From: Ruminococcus sp. UBA5129 | Lineage (GTDB): Bacteria > Bacillota > Clostridia > Oscillospirales > Ruminococcaceae | Direction of reading: 5' to 3' | NCBI GenBank assembly: GCA_002414125.1 | Contig: DHYN01000095.1 | Span: forward strand, 18,490-24,393 | DNA: 5,904 nucleotides | In this document: positions 1 to 5,743 of the stretch, one piece after another | How the letters are laid out: each line of letters opens with the position of its first letter | Position numbering within the stretch: the first letter of the stretch is position 1 | Position numbers and translations under genes: made by a program | The notes under the pieces: model-generated | Database searches by the model: none | What the model saw: only the letters and a program-made list of their open reading frames with translations | Told to the model about the DNA's origin: nothing

Positions 1-1254
1 AGCAGGAGCGTTTATATACGGGTTTGCAGGGACACTGAGGATGTAGTCGCGGAGCATCTGCTTGTACTCCTCGGTTATCACGCACTTCTCGTTCGGATCA
101 TTCGTATAGATCTGGTGATTTATCGAGTAACGGAAGTCATCGCGCTGATCGTAGTCCTTGTCGAAGAGCTTTTTGAGGATCGGGATACCAATAGAGCCTG
201 ATTCATAGCTTTCACGGTTCTTGCGGTATTCAACAAGCTTGCAGACGAGCTCCCAAGCAGCCTCGGGATTGCTGCAGCTTTTGGTGATGCAGTTCATGAG
301 GCACATCGGTGTAACGTATGCACCGCAGCCGTTCTCGGAGGGAAAACCCACAAAGGTGATGTCCTCACCCTGTGCAGAACCGTAGGTATCTTCTGCGAGG
401 GCATGGTCAAATCCATTTATACAAATTTGATGTACGAGAGTTGTATCCTCCTTACCGTAATCAATTATCTCCTCCGATACATCCACCATAACGGGATTAT
501 CGCGGCAAAAGTCAAGAATATCGGCGAATTCGCTGTCAAAGGTACATTTTTTCGCATACGGATCGACATAGCTTTTCCAACTGCACCTTGTCATGTAGTA
601 GAGCAGATCAGACTCTACGTAATTCCGCGTGAACTGCATATTCTCCGGCAGATCATTGAAGAACTTCATAGCCTGCCCGGGAGTCCAGTTTTCGTATTCC
701 TTACCGACATACTTTGTCTTTGCGTAGGCAGTATCAATATAGTAGTGCTCCATCAGCGCAGGGATCTCTCCGTTGATAGTGAGTCCCTCGAGAGCACATT
801 CGGTGAAGTCCTCACGCTTTAAAACGTCATACTTGTCCATGAACTCACTAAGATCAGCGAGGACTCCGCTGCGGAAGTATTTCTGTGTCTGGTCTGTGTC
901 GATCAGAAGCATGTCGGGGATATTTCCTGTTATGAGGTCTTTTTCAAATTCCCTTTGGACCGCAGCATTATACACATTCTGATCCTCTACAGTGTAGAAA
1001 TCGTAATCGGTTTTATCAACACGCTCAGTGTAGTCCACAAACTCGACCTCGATGTCCTTTGGCTTTTTGAACTGGTCATCGAACAGGCTGGGAGTGTAGT
1101 GGAGCACGCCTATCGTGATGATCGGCTTGCCGTCCTCGGTGAAGCGTGCCTCATTCTGCTTGAAGTCGGACTTGCCTGCGGACTCGTTCTTTTCCGAACA
1201 GGAGACAGTGCAGAGCATAGCGAGTGCGGATAAAATTGCAACAAAACGTTTCAT
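1..1254 (-). CDS. ABC transporter solute-binding lipoprotein, family 1-like (C-terminus cut by window edge)
   Basis: Probable extracellular lipoprotein that captures a solute, most likely a sugar or oligosaccharide, for an ABC importer. The minus-strand frame stays open from the ATG at 1254 to base 1, giving 418 residues with no stop; family members usually have about 430-480, so only a short C-terminal piece is missing. The N-terminus is a lipoprotein signal (MKRFVAILSALAMLCTVSC) with the lipidated cysteine at residue 19, followed by a charged linker. A beta strand (IITIGVLHY) opens the mature fold. Family-like segments are LITGNIPDMLLI (about 107-118), LADLSEFMDKYDVL followed by EDF, a GFPSENG-type segment (303-308) and NPEAAWEL (329-336). 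A strong GGAGG lies 6 bases before the start. The mature part has about eleven further cysteines, many for an exported protein. Class is inferred from fold-level motifs; the substrate cannot be read. Permease genes would be expected beyond the left edge. Confidence 0.82.
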   Translation of the reverse strand, partial: MKRFVAILSALAMLCTVSCSEKNESAGKSDFKQNEARFTEDGKPIITIGVLHYTPSLFDDQFKKPKDIEVEFVDYTERVDKTDYDFYTVEDQNVYNAAVQREFEKDLITGNIPDMLLIDTDQTQKYFRSGVLADLSEFMDKYDVLKREDFTECALEGLTINGEIPALMEHYYIDTAYAKTKYVGKEYENWTPGQAMKFFNDLPENMQFTRNYVESDLLYYMTRCSWKSYVDPYAKKCTFDSEFADILDFCRDNPVMVDVSEEIIDYGKEDTTLVHQICINGFDHALAEDTYGSAQGEDITFVGFPSENGCGAYVTPMCLMNCITKSCSNPEAAWELVCKLVEYRKNRESYESGSIGIPILKKLFDKDYDQRDDFRYSINHQIYTNDPNEKCVITEEYKQMLRDYILSVPANPYINAPA

Positions 1255-1260
1255 ATTATA

Positions 1261-1265
1261 CCTCC
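1261..1265 (-). promoter_or_regulatory. Ribosome binding site of the solute-binding lipoprotein gene
   Basis: A GGAGG on the minus strand, six bases (TATAAT) before the ATG at 1254. It fixes the start codon. It is also one arm of an inverted repeat described separately, so it may be masked in longer transcripts. Confidence 0.85.
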
Positions 1266-1301
1266 AAAAAAGTGTTTCTGTAATATAGTGTTTTTTGGAG
1301 G
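1261..1301 (-). promoter_or_regulatory. Inverted repeat that pairs the ribosome binding site with an anti-SD sequence
   Basis: On the minus-strand transcript the 5' arm CCTCCAAAAAA (1301-1291) is perfectly complementary to the 3' arm TTTTTTGGAGG (1271-1261), with a 19-base loop. The 3' arm contains the GGAGG of the lipoprotein gene, so folding would hide the Shine-Dalgarno site. The loop holds a TATATT at 1282-1287 that could itself be a -10 box; a transcript starting there would lack the 5' arm and be freely translated. The pairing is seen directly; a regulatory role is inference. As DNA, the same repeat could be a protein operator. Confidence 0.55.
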
Positions 1302-1349
1302 CATAAAAGACGAACTCTGCAAATATTTTTTTAATTTAACTTAAGACAA

Positions 1350-1380
1350 CGTCGCTCCTCCATTATTAGGCAGGGCGGCG
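1350..1380 (+). other. Unassigned GC-rich inverted repeat
   Basis: CGTCGCTCCTCC at 1350-1361 and GGCAGGGCGGCG at 1369-1380 can fold around the 7-base loop ATTATTA. As plus-strand RNA this gives eight consecutive pairs, two of them G-U, then two mismatches and two more pairs. The minus-strand RNA turns the G-U pairs into C-A mismatches and folds less well. No T-run follows on the plus strand and no plus-strand gene precedes it, so it is not a convincing terminator. It lies in the 146 bases between the lipoprotein leader and the tRNA terminator, where I see no gene. The function is unknown. Confidence 0.35.
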
Positions 1381-1400
1381 ATTATATTTGGTACAAGTAT

Positions 1401-1441
1401 AAAAAAATTCCGATTTCACGAAACAACGTAAAATCGGAATT
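1401..1441 (-). terminator. Intrinsic terminator of the tRNA-Pro gene
   Basis: Starting four bases after the tRNA CCA end, the minus strand has AATTCCGATTTTACG, a short loop and CGTGAAATCGGAATT: a long stem with one internal mismatch. It is followed directly by a run of T residues (1407-1401). This is a canonical Rho-independent terminator, so the tRNA is transcribed alone and should not read through strongly into the lipoprotein gene about 150 bases further on. Confidence 0.9.
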
Positions 1442-1444
1442 ATT

Positions 1445-1520
1445 TGGTCTGAGTGACGGGACTTGAACCCACGGCCTCTACCACCCCAAGGTAGCGCGCT
1501 ACCAACTGCGCCACACCCAG
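1445..1520 (-). tRNA. tRNA-Pro (anticodon GGG), CCA encoded
   Basis: Reading the minus strand, all cloverleaf elements can be placed. The acceptor stem is CTGGGTG with CACTCAG (one G-U). The D arm is GCGC AGTTGGTA GCGC. The anticodon stem is CTACC/GGTAG with loop TTGGGGT, which puts GGG at 1487-1485. A 5-base variable loop follows. The T arm is GTGGG TTCAAGT CCCGT, with two terminal G-U pairs. The discriminator A and an encoded CCA end at 1445. GGG reads proline CCC and CCU codons. It has its own promoter and terminator, so it is a single-gene transcription unit. Confidence 0.97.
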
Positions 1521-1562
1521 ACTTGACGGGGTTTGATGAGCATTGCTCAATCAACGTATATT

Positions 1563-1591
1563 ATTATATCACAATCTCACGAGCTTGTCAA
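1563..1591 (-). promoter_or_regulatory. Consensus sigma-A promoter of tRNA-Pro
   Basis: The minus strand carries a perfect TTGACA (1591-1586), a 17-base spacer and a perfect TATAAT (1568-1563). Upstream of the -35 box the strand is rich in A-tracts (about 1592-1620), as in UP elements of stable-RNA promoters. Transcription should start near 1556, leaving a leader of about 35 bases that is removed from the precursor. The leader contains an imperfect hairpin at 1533-1554. Confidence 0.93.
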
Positions 1592-1640
1592 GCTTTTTTT
1601 GAAATTTTTTTGAAAATTTTGCTGCCATGTATGGTATTGC

Positions 1641-1659
1641 AAAAAGGATTGACCTTTTT
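1641..1659 (+). promoter_or_regulatory. Palindrome overlapping the -35 box; candidate operator
   Basis: AAAAAGG (1641-1647) and CCTTTTT (1653-1659) form a perfect 7-bp inverted repeat with the 5-base centre ATTGA. It overlaps the -35 box (TTGACC, 1649-1654) of the regulator gene that follows. A dimeric XRE protein bound here would block RNA polymerase, so autorepression is the simplest reading. The symmetry is seen; the binding is inferred. Confidence 0.5.
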
Positions 1660-1677
1660 ATGAATATGTGGTATAAT
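1649..1677 (+). promoter_or_regulatory. Promoter of the XRE/SDR/HD operon
   Basis: TTGACC (1649-1654), a 17-base spacer and a perfect TATAAT (1672-1677) preceded by TGg, giving an extended -10. Transcription should start near 1684, with a leader of about 37 bases ending in a CGAGG ribosome binding site (1706-1710) ten bases before the ATG at 1721. It diverges from the tRNA-Pro promoter, with 57 bases between the two -35 boxes. Confidence 0.85.
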
Positions 1678-1720
1678 ATTATATCAGCGACAAACTTATC
1701 CTTTCCGAGGTATTTTCATT

Positions 1721-2323
1721 ATGGAAGATCTTAAGCTTATAATTGCAAAAAACATAATAGACCTCCGCAAACGAGACGGTATCACTCAGGCTGAACTTGC
1801 AGAACGTCTCAACTATACCGACAAAGCCGTATCAAAATGGGAACGCGGAGCTTCTCTTCCGGATATAATCGTCCTGAAGGAGATAGCCGATCTCTTTAAT
1901 GTTACGGTAGACTACCTTGTCAATGAGGAACACAAGTCTCAGGAAACAACTGCCGAACCGTCCGCGAACATTCACAGAAAATGCAAAAACCGCGGATTTA
2001 TCACAGGTATGAGCATACTTCTTGTATGGCTCATCGCTGCGGTCGTATTTTTTGTCCTTGATTTCTTTGTTGACTCAAGATCCGCTCTTCTCGTCTTTGC
2101 CTACGCTGTACCGATCTCAATGATCGTTTGGCTGATATTCAACTCGCTTTGGTTCAATAAACGTCGCAATTTCATCATTATCTCCGTACTCATGTGGACT
2201 GTTCTCGTATCGGCTTATCTTTCGGTGCTGTGCTTTGGCAAAAGTCTCCCTCTTATATACATACTCGGTATACCCGGACAGGCGATCATAATCATGTGGT
2301 CGCGCATAAGAAAAAATCATTAG
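1721..2323 (+). CDS. Membrane-anchored XRE-family transcriptional regulator
   Basis: A DNA-binding regulator fused to a membrane domain. Residues about 6-66 form a Cro/C1-type helix-turn-helix: TQAELAERL (22-30) is the first helix of the motif, DKAVSKWERG (34-43) the recognition helix, and the domain closes with LPDIIVLKEIADLFNVTVDYLV. A polar linker follows (about 69-92). Four hydrophobic helices then lie at about 94-116, 121-144, 150-172 and 175-193. There is no enzymatic domain and no recognised sensor motif, so the membrane part probably senses or tethers. Such XRE-plus-membrane proteins are common in Firmicutes, but few have known signals. It is first in a probable three-gene operon, and a palindrome on its own promoter suggests autoregulation. 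The start is set by the CGAGG site and the near-perfect promoter just upstream. The domain call is secure; the regulated targets are inferred. Confidence 0.9.
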   Translation: MEDLKLIIAKNIIDLRKRDGITQAELAERLNYTDKAVSKWERGASLPDIIVLKEIADLFNVTVDYLVNEEHKSQETTAEPSANIHRKCKNRGFITGMSILLVWLIAAVVFFVLDFFVDSRSALLVFAYAVPISMIVWLIFNSLWFNKRRNFIIISVLMWTVLVSAYLSVLCFGKSLPLIYILGIPGQAIIIMWSRIRKNH

Positions 2324-2348
2324 CCTCGTTTTCCCTGAAATCGAGGCT
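2322..2348 (+). terminator. Hairpin between regulator and reductase genes; weak terminator or attenuator
   Basis: AGCCTCG (2322-2328) pairs with CGAGGCT (2342-2348). The stem continues after one T-T mismatch with TTTC/GAAA and closes on a 3-base loop. The hairpin overlaps the stop codon of the regulator gene. It is followed by TCTCTTT (five T in seven) and then at once by the AAAGGAG ribosome binding site of the next gene. The imperfect T-run suggests partial termination, which would lower the two enzymes relative to the regulator. It could also protect a processed mRNA end. Confidence 0.6.
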
Positions 2349-2355
2349 TCTCTTT

Positions 2356-2362
2356 AAAGGAG
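2356..2362 (+). promoter_or_regulatory. Ribosome binding site that sets the reductase start
   Basis: AAAGGAG lies eight bases before the ATG at 2371. The same frame is open upstream to an ATG at 2194, but that lies inside the regulator gene and has no such site. This supports 2371 as the true start. Confidence 0.88.
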
Positions 2363-2370
2363 CAATATCT

Positions 2371-3096
2371 ATGAACAAAAAAACTGCACTCGTCACAGGC
2401 GGAACAGGCGGGATCGGACGCGCTGTATGCCGCGCGCTTACATCTGACGGCTGGTTCGTTATAGCAGGATTTGCACATTCAGCGGAAAAAGCTGACGAAA
2501 TGGTCAGGAACGCAGAAGCCTCGGCTGCCGTAAAAATAGATATTTCAGATACAGTCTCCATAGCGGAAGCAGTCGAGCTTATCGGAGGAAAGTACGGTGC
2601 GCCCGAGCTGCTTGTCAACAATGCAGGGATATCCGAAATTGACCTCTTTACGTCAATACCGCTTTCACGTTCGGACGATATACTAAACATAAACCTCCGA
2701 GGCACCATGAACTGCACGAGAGCCTTTCTAAAGGAAATGATACGGCAAAAGAACGGTTCTGTGATAAACATTTCCTCAATATGGGGAGAGGTCGGAGCTT
2801 CCTGCGAGGTAGATTACTCAGCCTCCAAAGCAGGGATCATCGGCTTTACAAAAGCGCTTGCCAAAGAAACTGCTCCATCGGGGATAAGAGTGAACTGTGT
2901 TTCTCCCGGCTTCATAATGACAGAGATGAACTCACATTTTTCGGACGACGATCTCGCATTAATAAAGGAAGATATCCCGCTCGGTTTATTTGGAAAGCCT
3001 GAGCATATTGCCGATGCGGTAGCCTTCATCGCTTCCGAGAAAGCTGAATATATCACAGGACAAGTGCTTTCCGTCAACGGCGGAATGGTCATATAG
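2371..3096 (+). CDS. ymfI: Short-chain dehydrogenase/reductase, FabG-like; probable YmfI-type EF-P 5-aminopentanone reductase
   Basis: A 241-residue classical SDR, probably cytoplasmic and NAD(P)H-dependent. The Rossmann nucleotide-binding motif TGGTGGIG is at 9-16 and NNAG at 83-86. The catalytic tetrad is N108, S136, Y149 and K153 (YSASK). The C-terminus is the typical ITGQVLSVNGG. The segment ISSIWGEVGASCEV (134-147) before the catalytic tyrosine closely resembles, from memory, Bacillus subtilis YmfI. YmfI reduces the 5-aminopentanone group on the conserved lysine of elongation factor P to 5-aminopentanol, aiding translation of proline-rich stretches. SDRs share folds across many substrates, so a 3-oxoacyl-ACP or other carbonyl reductase remains possible. 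It is the second gene of the operon, 47 bases after the regulator and 11 before the HD gene, whose GGAGG overlaps its stop codon. The SDR class is certain; the substrate is inferred. Confidence 0.88.
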   Translation: MNKKTALVTGGTGGIGRAVCRALTSDGWFVIAGFAHSAEKADEMVRNAEASAAVKIDISDTVSIAEAVELIGGKYGAPELLVNNAGISEIDLFTSIPLSRSDDILNINLRGTMNCTRAFLKEMIRQKNGSVINISSIWGEVGASCEVDYSASKAGIIGFTKALAKETAPSGIRVNCVSPGFIMTEMNSHFSDDDLALIKEDIPLGLFGKPEHIADAVAFIASEKAEYITGQVLSVNGGMVI

Positions 3097-3107
3097 GAGG
3101 TTTAAAG

Positions 3108-3704
3108 ATGAATTACGACAGTGAAAGACTTCGCAGGCAGATAGATTTTATTACCGAGATCGACAAACTCAAAAACATCTATCGTCAGACATACGTTCTT
3201 GGTGAAGATCGAAAGGAAAACGATGCAGAACATAGCTGGCACATTGCTCTTATGGCGTTTCTTCTTGCCGAACACTCAAACCAAAAGGTAGACGTACTCA
3301 AGGTCATAAAAATGCTGCTTGTTCACGACATTGTCGAGATAGATGCAGGCGACACCTTCTGCTATGACAGCGAGGGCTACAAGACTAAGGCTGACCGTGA
3401 GGAAAAGGCTGCGCGCAGGATCTTCGGCATCCTTCCGCAAGACCAGTCGGAGGAGTTCTACGGTCTATGGCGGGAATTCGAGGACGGCAATACCCCAGAG
3501 GCAGGCTTTGCCGACGTTCTTGACAGGATACAGCCACTCATCCTCAACTACACTAAGGACGGTATATCCTGGAAAGAGCACGACGTCTGCAAGTCTCAGG
3601 TCGAAAACAGATACGCCAAAACATCTTCATCATCGACAGACCTTACCCAACTCGCATTAAGCTTGATAGATGATGCTTCAAAAAAAGGCTGGTTAAAAAA
3701 GTAA
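3108..3704 (+). CDS. HD-domain hydrolase, YfbR/HDDC2-like 5'-deoxynucleotidase family
   Basis: A 198-residue cytoplasmic metal-dependent phosphohydrolase of the HD_3 type. The first metal histidine is H42 in NDAEHSWH. The HD pair is H73-D74 in LLVHDIVEIDAGD, with E77 as the likely catalytic acid. The closing aspartate is probably D139 in the LDRIQPLILNY helix. The order and spacing match proteins that remove the 5'-phosphate from deoxynucleoside monophosphates, and the length suits the family. A serine-rich stretch (about 173-176) occurs near the C-terminus, where relatives have a simple helix. GGAGG at 3096-3100 lies seven bases before the ATG and overlaps the stop of the reductase gene, suggesting coupled translation. 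I see no clear terminator after the gene. The superfamily is secure; the nucleotide substrate and the link to the reductase are not known. Confidence 0.88.
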   Translation: MNYDSERLRRQIDFITEIDKLKNIYRQTYVLGEDRKENDAEHSWHIALMAFLLAEHSNQKVDVLKVIKMLLVHDIVEIDAGDTFCYDSEGYKTKADREEKAARRIFGILPQDQSEEFYGLWREFEDGNTPEAGFADVLDRIQPLILNYTKDGISWKEHDVCKSQVENRYAKTSSSSTDLTQLALSLIDDASKKGWLKK

Positions 3705-3798
3705 TACAGCAAATTCAACAAATTAGTCGTTTTATTTTAGTACAAATTCGCTAAACTTCTGAAAAAAGTGAAAATGAGGTGACAATTTGGATAAGCCA

Positions 3799-3827
3799 TT
3801 GAAATTTCACGGAGTTTATGCTATATT
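3799..3827 (+). promoter_or_regulatory. Promoter of the LtaS-like gene
   Basis: TTGAAA (3799-3804), a 17-base spacer and TATATT (3822-3827) preceded by TGc, an extended -10. Transcription should start near 3834, giving a leader of about 70 AT-rich bases in which I see no strong structure. An AAGAGGGG ribosome binding site (3887-3894) lies ten bases before the ATG at 3905. The promoter suggests that the gene is expressed separately from the operon ending 200 bases upstream. Confidence 0.75.
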
Positions 3828-3904
3828 ATAGTCAATGTCAAAACTTTTTTTGTCGTTTGCTATAAAACTATAAAATTCTATTCTTTAAGAGGGGTAATTT
3901 CCGC

Positions 3905-5743
3905 ATGAAAGAAAAAACTAAAGGATTCGTAACTCTTTTCCTTGAAAGGATCAAAGCGTTGAACGCAAAGCGCAATGAGAATACCGAAAGATTTCGCATA
4001 CTGAATCTTATCCTGATGCTCATTTTCCCGACCTTCATCGTTTCGATGGCTGAGATAAATCAGGGAAAATACATTTCGTCATTTTTATCATTCATCATAA
4101 ACAGACCAAGCGTCATGTTTTTCAATGTCGTGATCGCCGCTATACTTTTCTGTATGCTGCTCGCAGTCTTTAAAAAGGGCTGGATCGCCGTTCTCATACA
4201 AAGCTTTACCTACATGGCTCTGAGCATTACCGAGCTTTTCAAGTTCAATACAAACGGCAACCACCTTATCCTCTCGGATATGAAGCTGATAAGAAGCGTC
4301 AAAAGTCTCACCTCATTCGCCTATATCAAGATCACGCCGAGACTTGTGATATACATTGCAGTCGTGATGCTGTTCTTTGGTGTGGTATTCTATTTTAACC
4401 CAAAGCTCAGACTTCGCCCGATGAAAAGAGTCGCTGCATCGCTCGCTTGTATAGTTCCCTGTGCAGGCATGATAATGCTCCCCTCCTTTTCGGCGCCTGT
4501 TTACGCTTTCTTTAATCTCGATACAACGCCTGCTACAAACACATTCAAGCTCAACGAGAAGTTTTCAAGCAACAGCTTCCTCGCCTTTCTCGTTGAAACC
4601 GCTTCCGAGAGCTATTCAAACCGTCTTGTTGAACCCGATGACTACAATGAAGAACACATCAACAGTATCGTAAACAACATAAAGCCCAGCTCCGCAGAGG
4701 ATTTCAACGGCGGAGTAAAGCCAAACGTTATTGTAATGATGAGCGAAGCTTTCGCCGATTTCAGAGCATTCGATCAGCTCAATGTCGATGACTCGTACTA
4801 TGCGGGCTTCGATAAGGCAGTCGAAGAGGGTGCCGGCGGTGTGGCTATCTCACCTACTTATGCAAGCTGGACTGTCCGCTCGGAATTCGAGCTTCTCTTC
4901 GGACTCCCTGTCCGCGGTATCAATGATCCCAATATGCCTCAGCGTATTTTAGCCGACCGTACACAGCCTGCTCTTGCTCAGTACTATAACAAGTGGGGTT
5001 ACAAGACCGCTTATGTTCACCCGTTCACAGGCTCGTTCTACAGCCGTACAAGAATTTACGCTCACTTCGGATTCGACAAAATGATCTTCGATGAGGACTT
5101 TGAAGTTCCCGTTGAACGCTACGGAACATATATTGACGATTCGACCGTTTTTGATCAGTTAACTAAGCTCCTCAAGGACACTGACGAGCCGATGTATATC
5201 CATACCACCACAATGCAGAATCACCAGCCGTACAATCAGGGCGAGGATCCGAATAACGAATTCGGAAACTACCTCCAGTGGATCGGTCATACCACCGAAA
5301 ATCTCACGAAGTTCCTCGATACGATGCGCGAGCTTGACGAGCCAACTCTCATATTCTTTGTCGGAGACCACTTCCCCTCCCTCAAAGGCGGCTCGGGAAT
5401 CTACGATCAGCTCGGTATGAACGGTGATAATTGCAGCGTTCTCTACGAGCAGAAGTATTTCATCTGGAGCAACTACGGCGCTGATCTTTCGGCTGTACCC
5501 GATGAGAAGGTATCGTTCTTCTATATGCCCTATGTGCTCATGGACATTATTGATGCTCCGCGTGATGAATTCATCGAGCTAATGTTTGAATACAAAGACA
5601 AGCTCCCTGTTTACTCATCGGATTACACTAATGCAACTTACCATGACGAGACACTTGACATGCTCACATATGACCGTGTTGTCGGCGATGCGCTCTCACC
5701 GTCACCTATCGTTGGGGAACTTGCTACAGAGCGTATGGAATAA
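3905..5743 (+). CDS. LTA synthase family membrane protein (phosphoglycerol transferase / sulfatase fold)
   Basis: A 612-residue polytopic enzyme of the LtaS family, which moves glycerol-phosphate from phosphatidylglycerol onto a growing lipoteichoic acid or another envelope glycan outside the cell. Five hydrophobic helices (about 33-49, 70-89, 93-112, 146-164, 175-195) precede an extracellular alkaline-phosphatase-type domain (about 272-560). Residues matching LtaS metal and catalytic positions are E281 (VMMSEAF), the nucleophile T323 (SWTVRSEFE), H440 (MQNHQPY) and D488-H489 (FVGDHFPSL). Spacings between E, T and H agree closely with LtaS as I recall it. The nucleophile context SWTVRSEF differs from the usual GKTSDAEF, so this is a divergent subgroup that may decorate a polysaccharide rather than polymerise LTA. 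It has its own promoter and stands alone. Start chosen for its GGGG-rich site and the N-terminal positive stretch before the first helix. No clear terminator follows. Confidence 0.9.
   Translation: MKEKTKGFVTLFLERIKALNAKRNENTERFRILNLILMLIFPTFIVSMAEINQGKYISSFLSFIINRPSVMFFNVVIAAILFCMLLAVFKKGWIAVLIQSFTYMALSITELFKFNTNGNHLILSDMKLIRSVKSLTSFAYIKITPRLVIYIAVVMLFFGVVFYFNPKLRLRPMKRVAASLACIVPCAGMIMLPSFSAPVYAFFNLDTTPATNTFKLNEKFSSNSFLAFLVETASESYSNRLVEPDDYNEEHINSIVNNIKPSSAEDFNGGVKPNVIVMMSEAFADFRAFDQLNVDDSYYAGFDKAVEEGAGGVAISPTYASWTVRSEFELLFGLPVRGINDPNMPQRILADRTQPALAQYYNKWGYKTAYVHPFTGSFYSRTRIYAHFGFDKMIFDEDFEVPVERYGTYIDDSTVFDQLTKLLKDTDEPMYIHTTTMQNHQPYNQGEDPNNEFGNYLQWIGHTTENLTKFLDTMRELDEPTLIFFVGDHFPSLKGGSGIYDQLGMNGDNCSVLYEQKYFIWSNYGADLSAVPDEKVSFFYMPYVLMDIIDAPRDEFIELMFEYKDKLPVYSSDYTNATYHDETLDMLTYDRVVGDALSPSPIVGELATERME

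Noticed and set aside
403..1233. Three plus-strand open frames (403-822, 773-982, 955-1233)
   Set aside because: They lie opposite the solute-binding lipoprotein gene, have no ribosome binding sites and give no recognisable protein.
1381..1386. TATAAT on the minus strand as the -10 box of the lipoprotein gene
   Set aside because: There is no acceptable -35 box at 16-18 bases; the expected position falls in the tRNA terminator.
1521..1530. CCCGTCA in the tRNA leader matching the tRNA 3' half, as a relic of a second tRNA
   Set aside because: Only seven bases match and no other tRNA arm can be found.
1366..1554. Minus-strand open frame of 62 codons
   Set aside because: It is the translation of the tRNA-Pro gene and its flanks; a complete cloverleaf, promoter and terminator explain the sequence.
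2194..2370. N-terminal extension of the reductase from an ATG at 2194
   Set aside because: It overlaps the regulator gene, lacks a ribosome binding site and adds 59 residues before the normal SDR start MNKKTALVTGG.
3705..3798. Intrinsic terminator after the HD-hydrolase gene
   Set aside because: The region is AT-rich, but I could not find a stem followed by a T-run.
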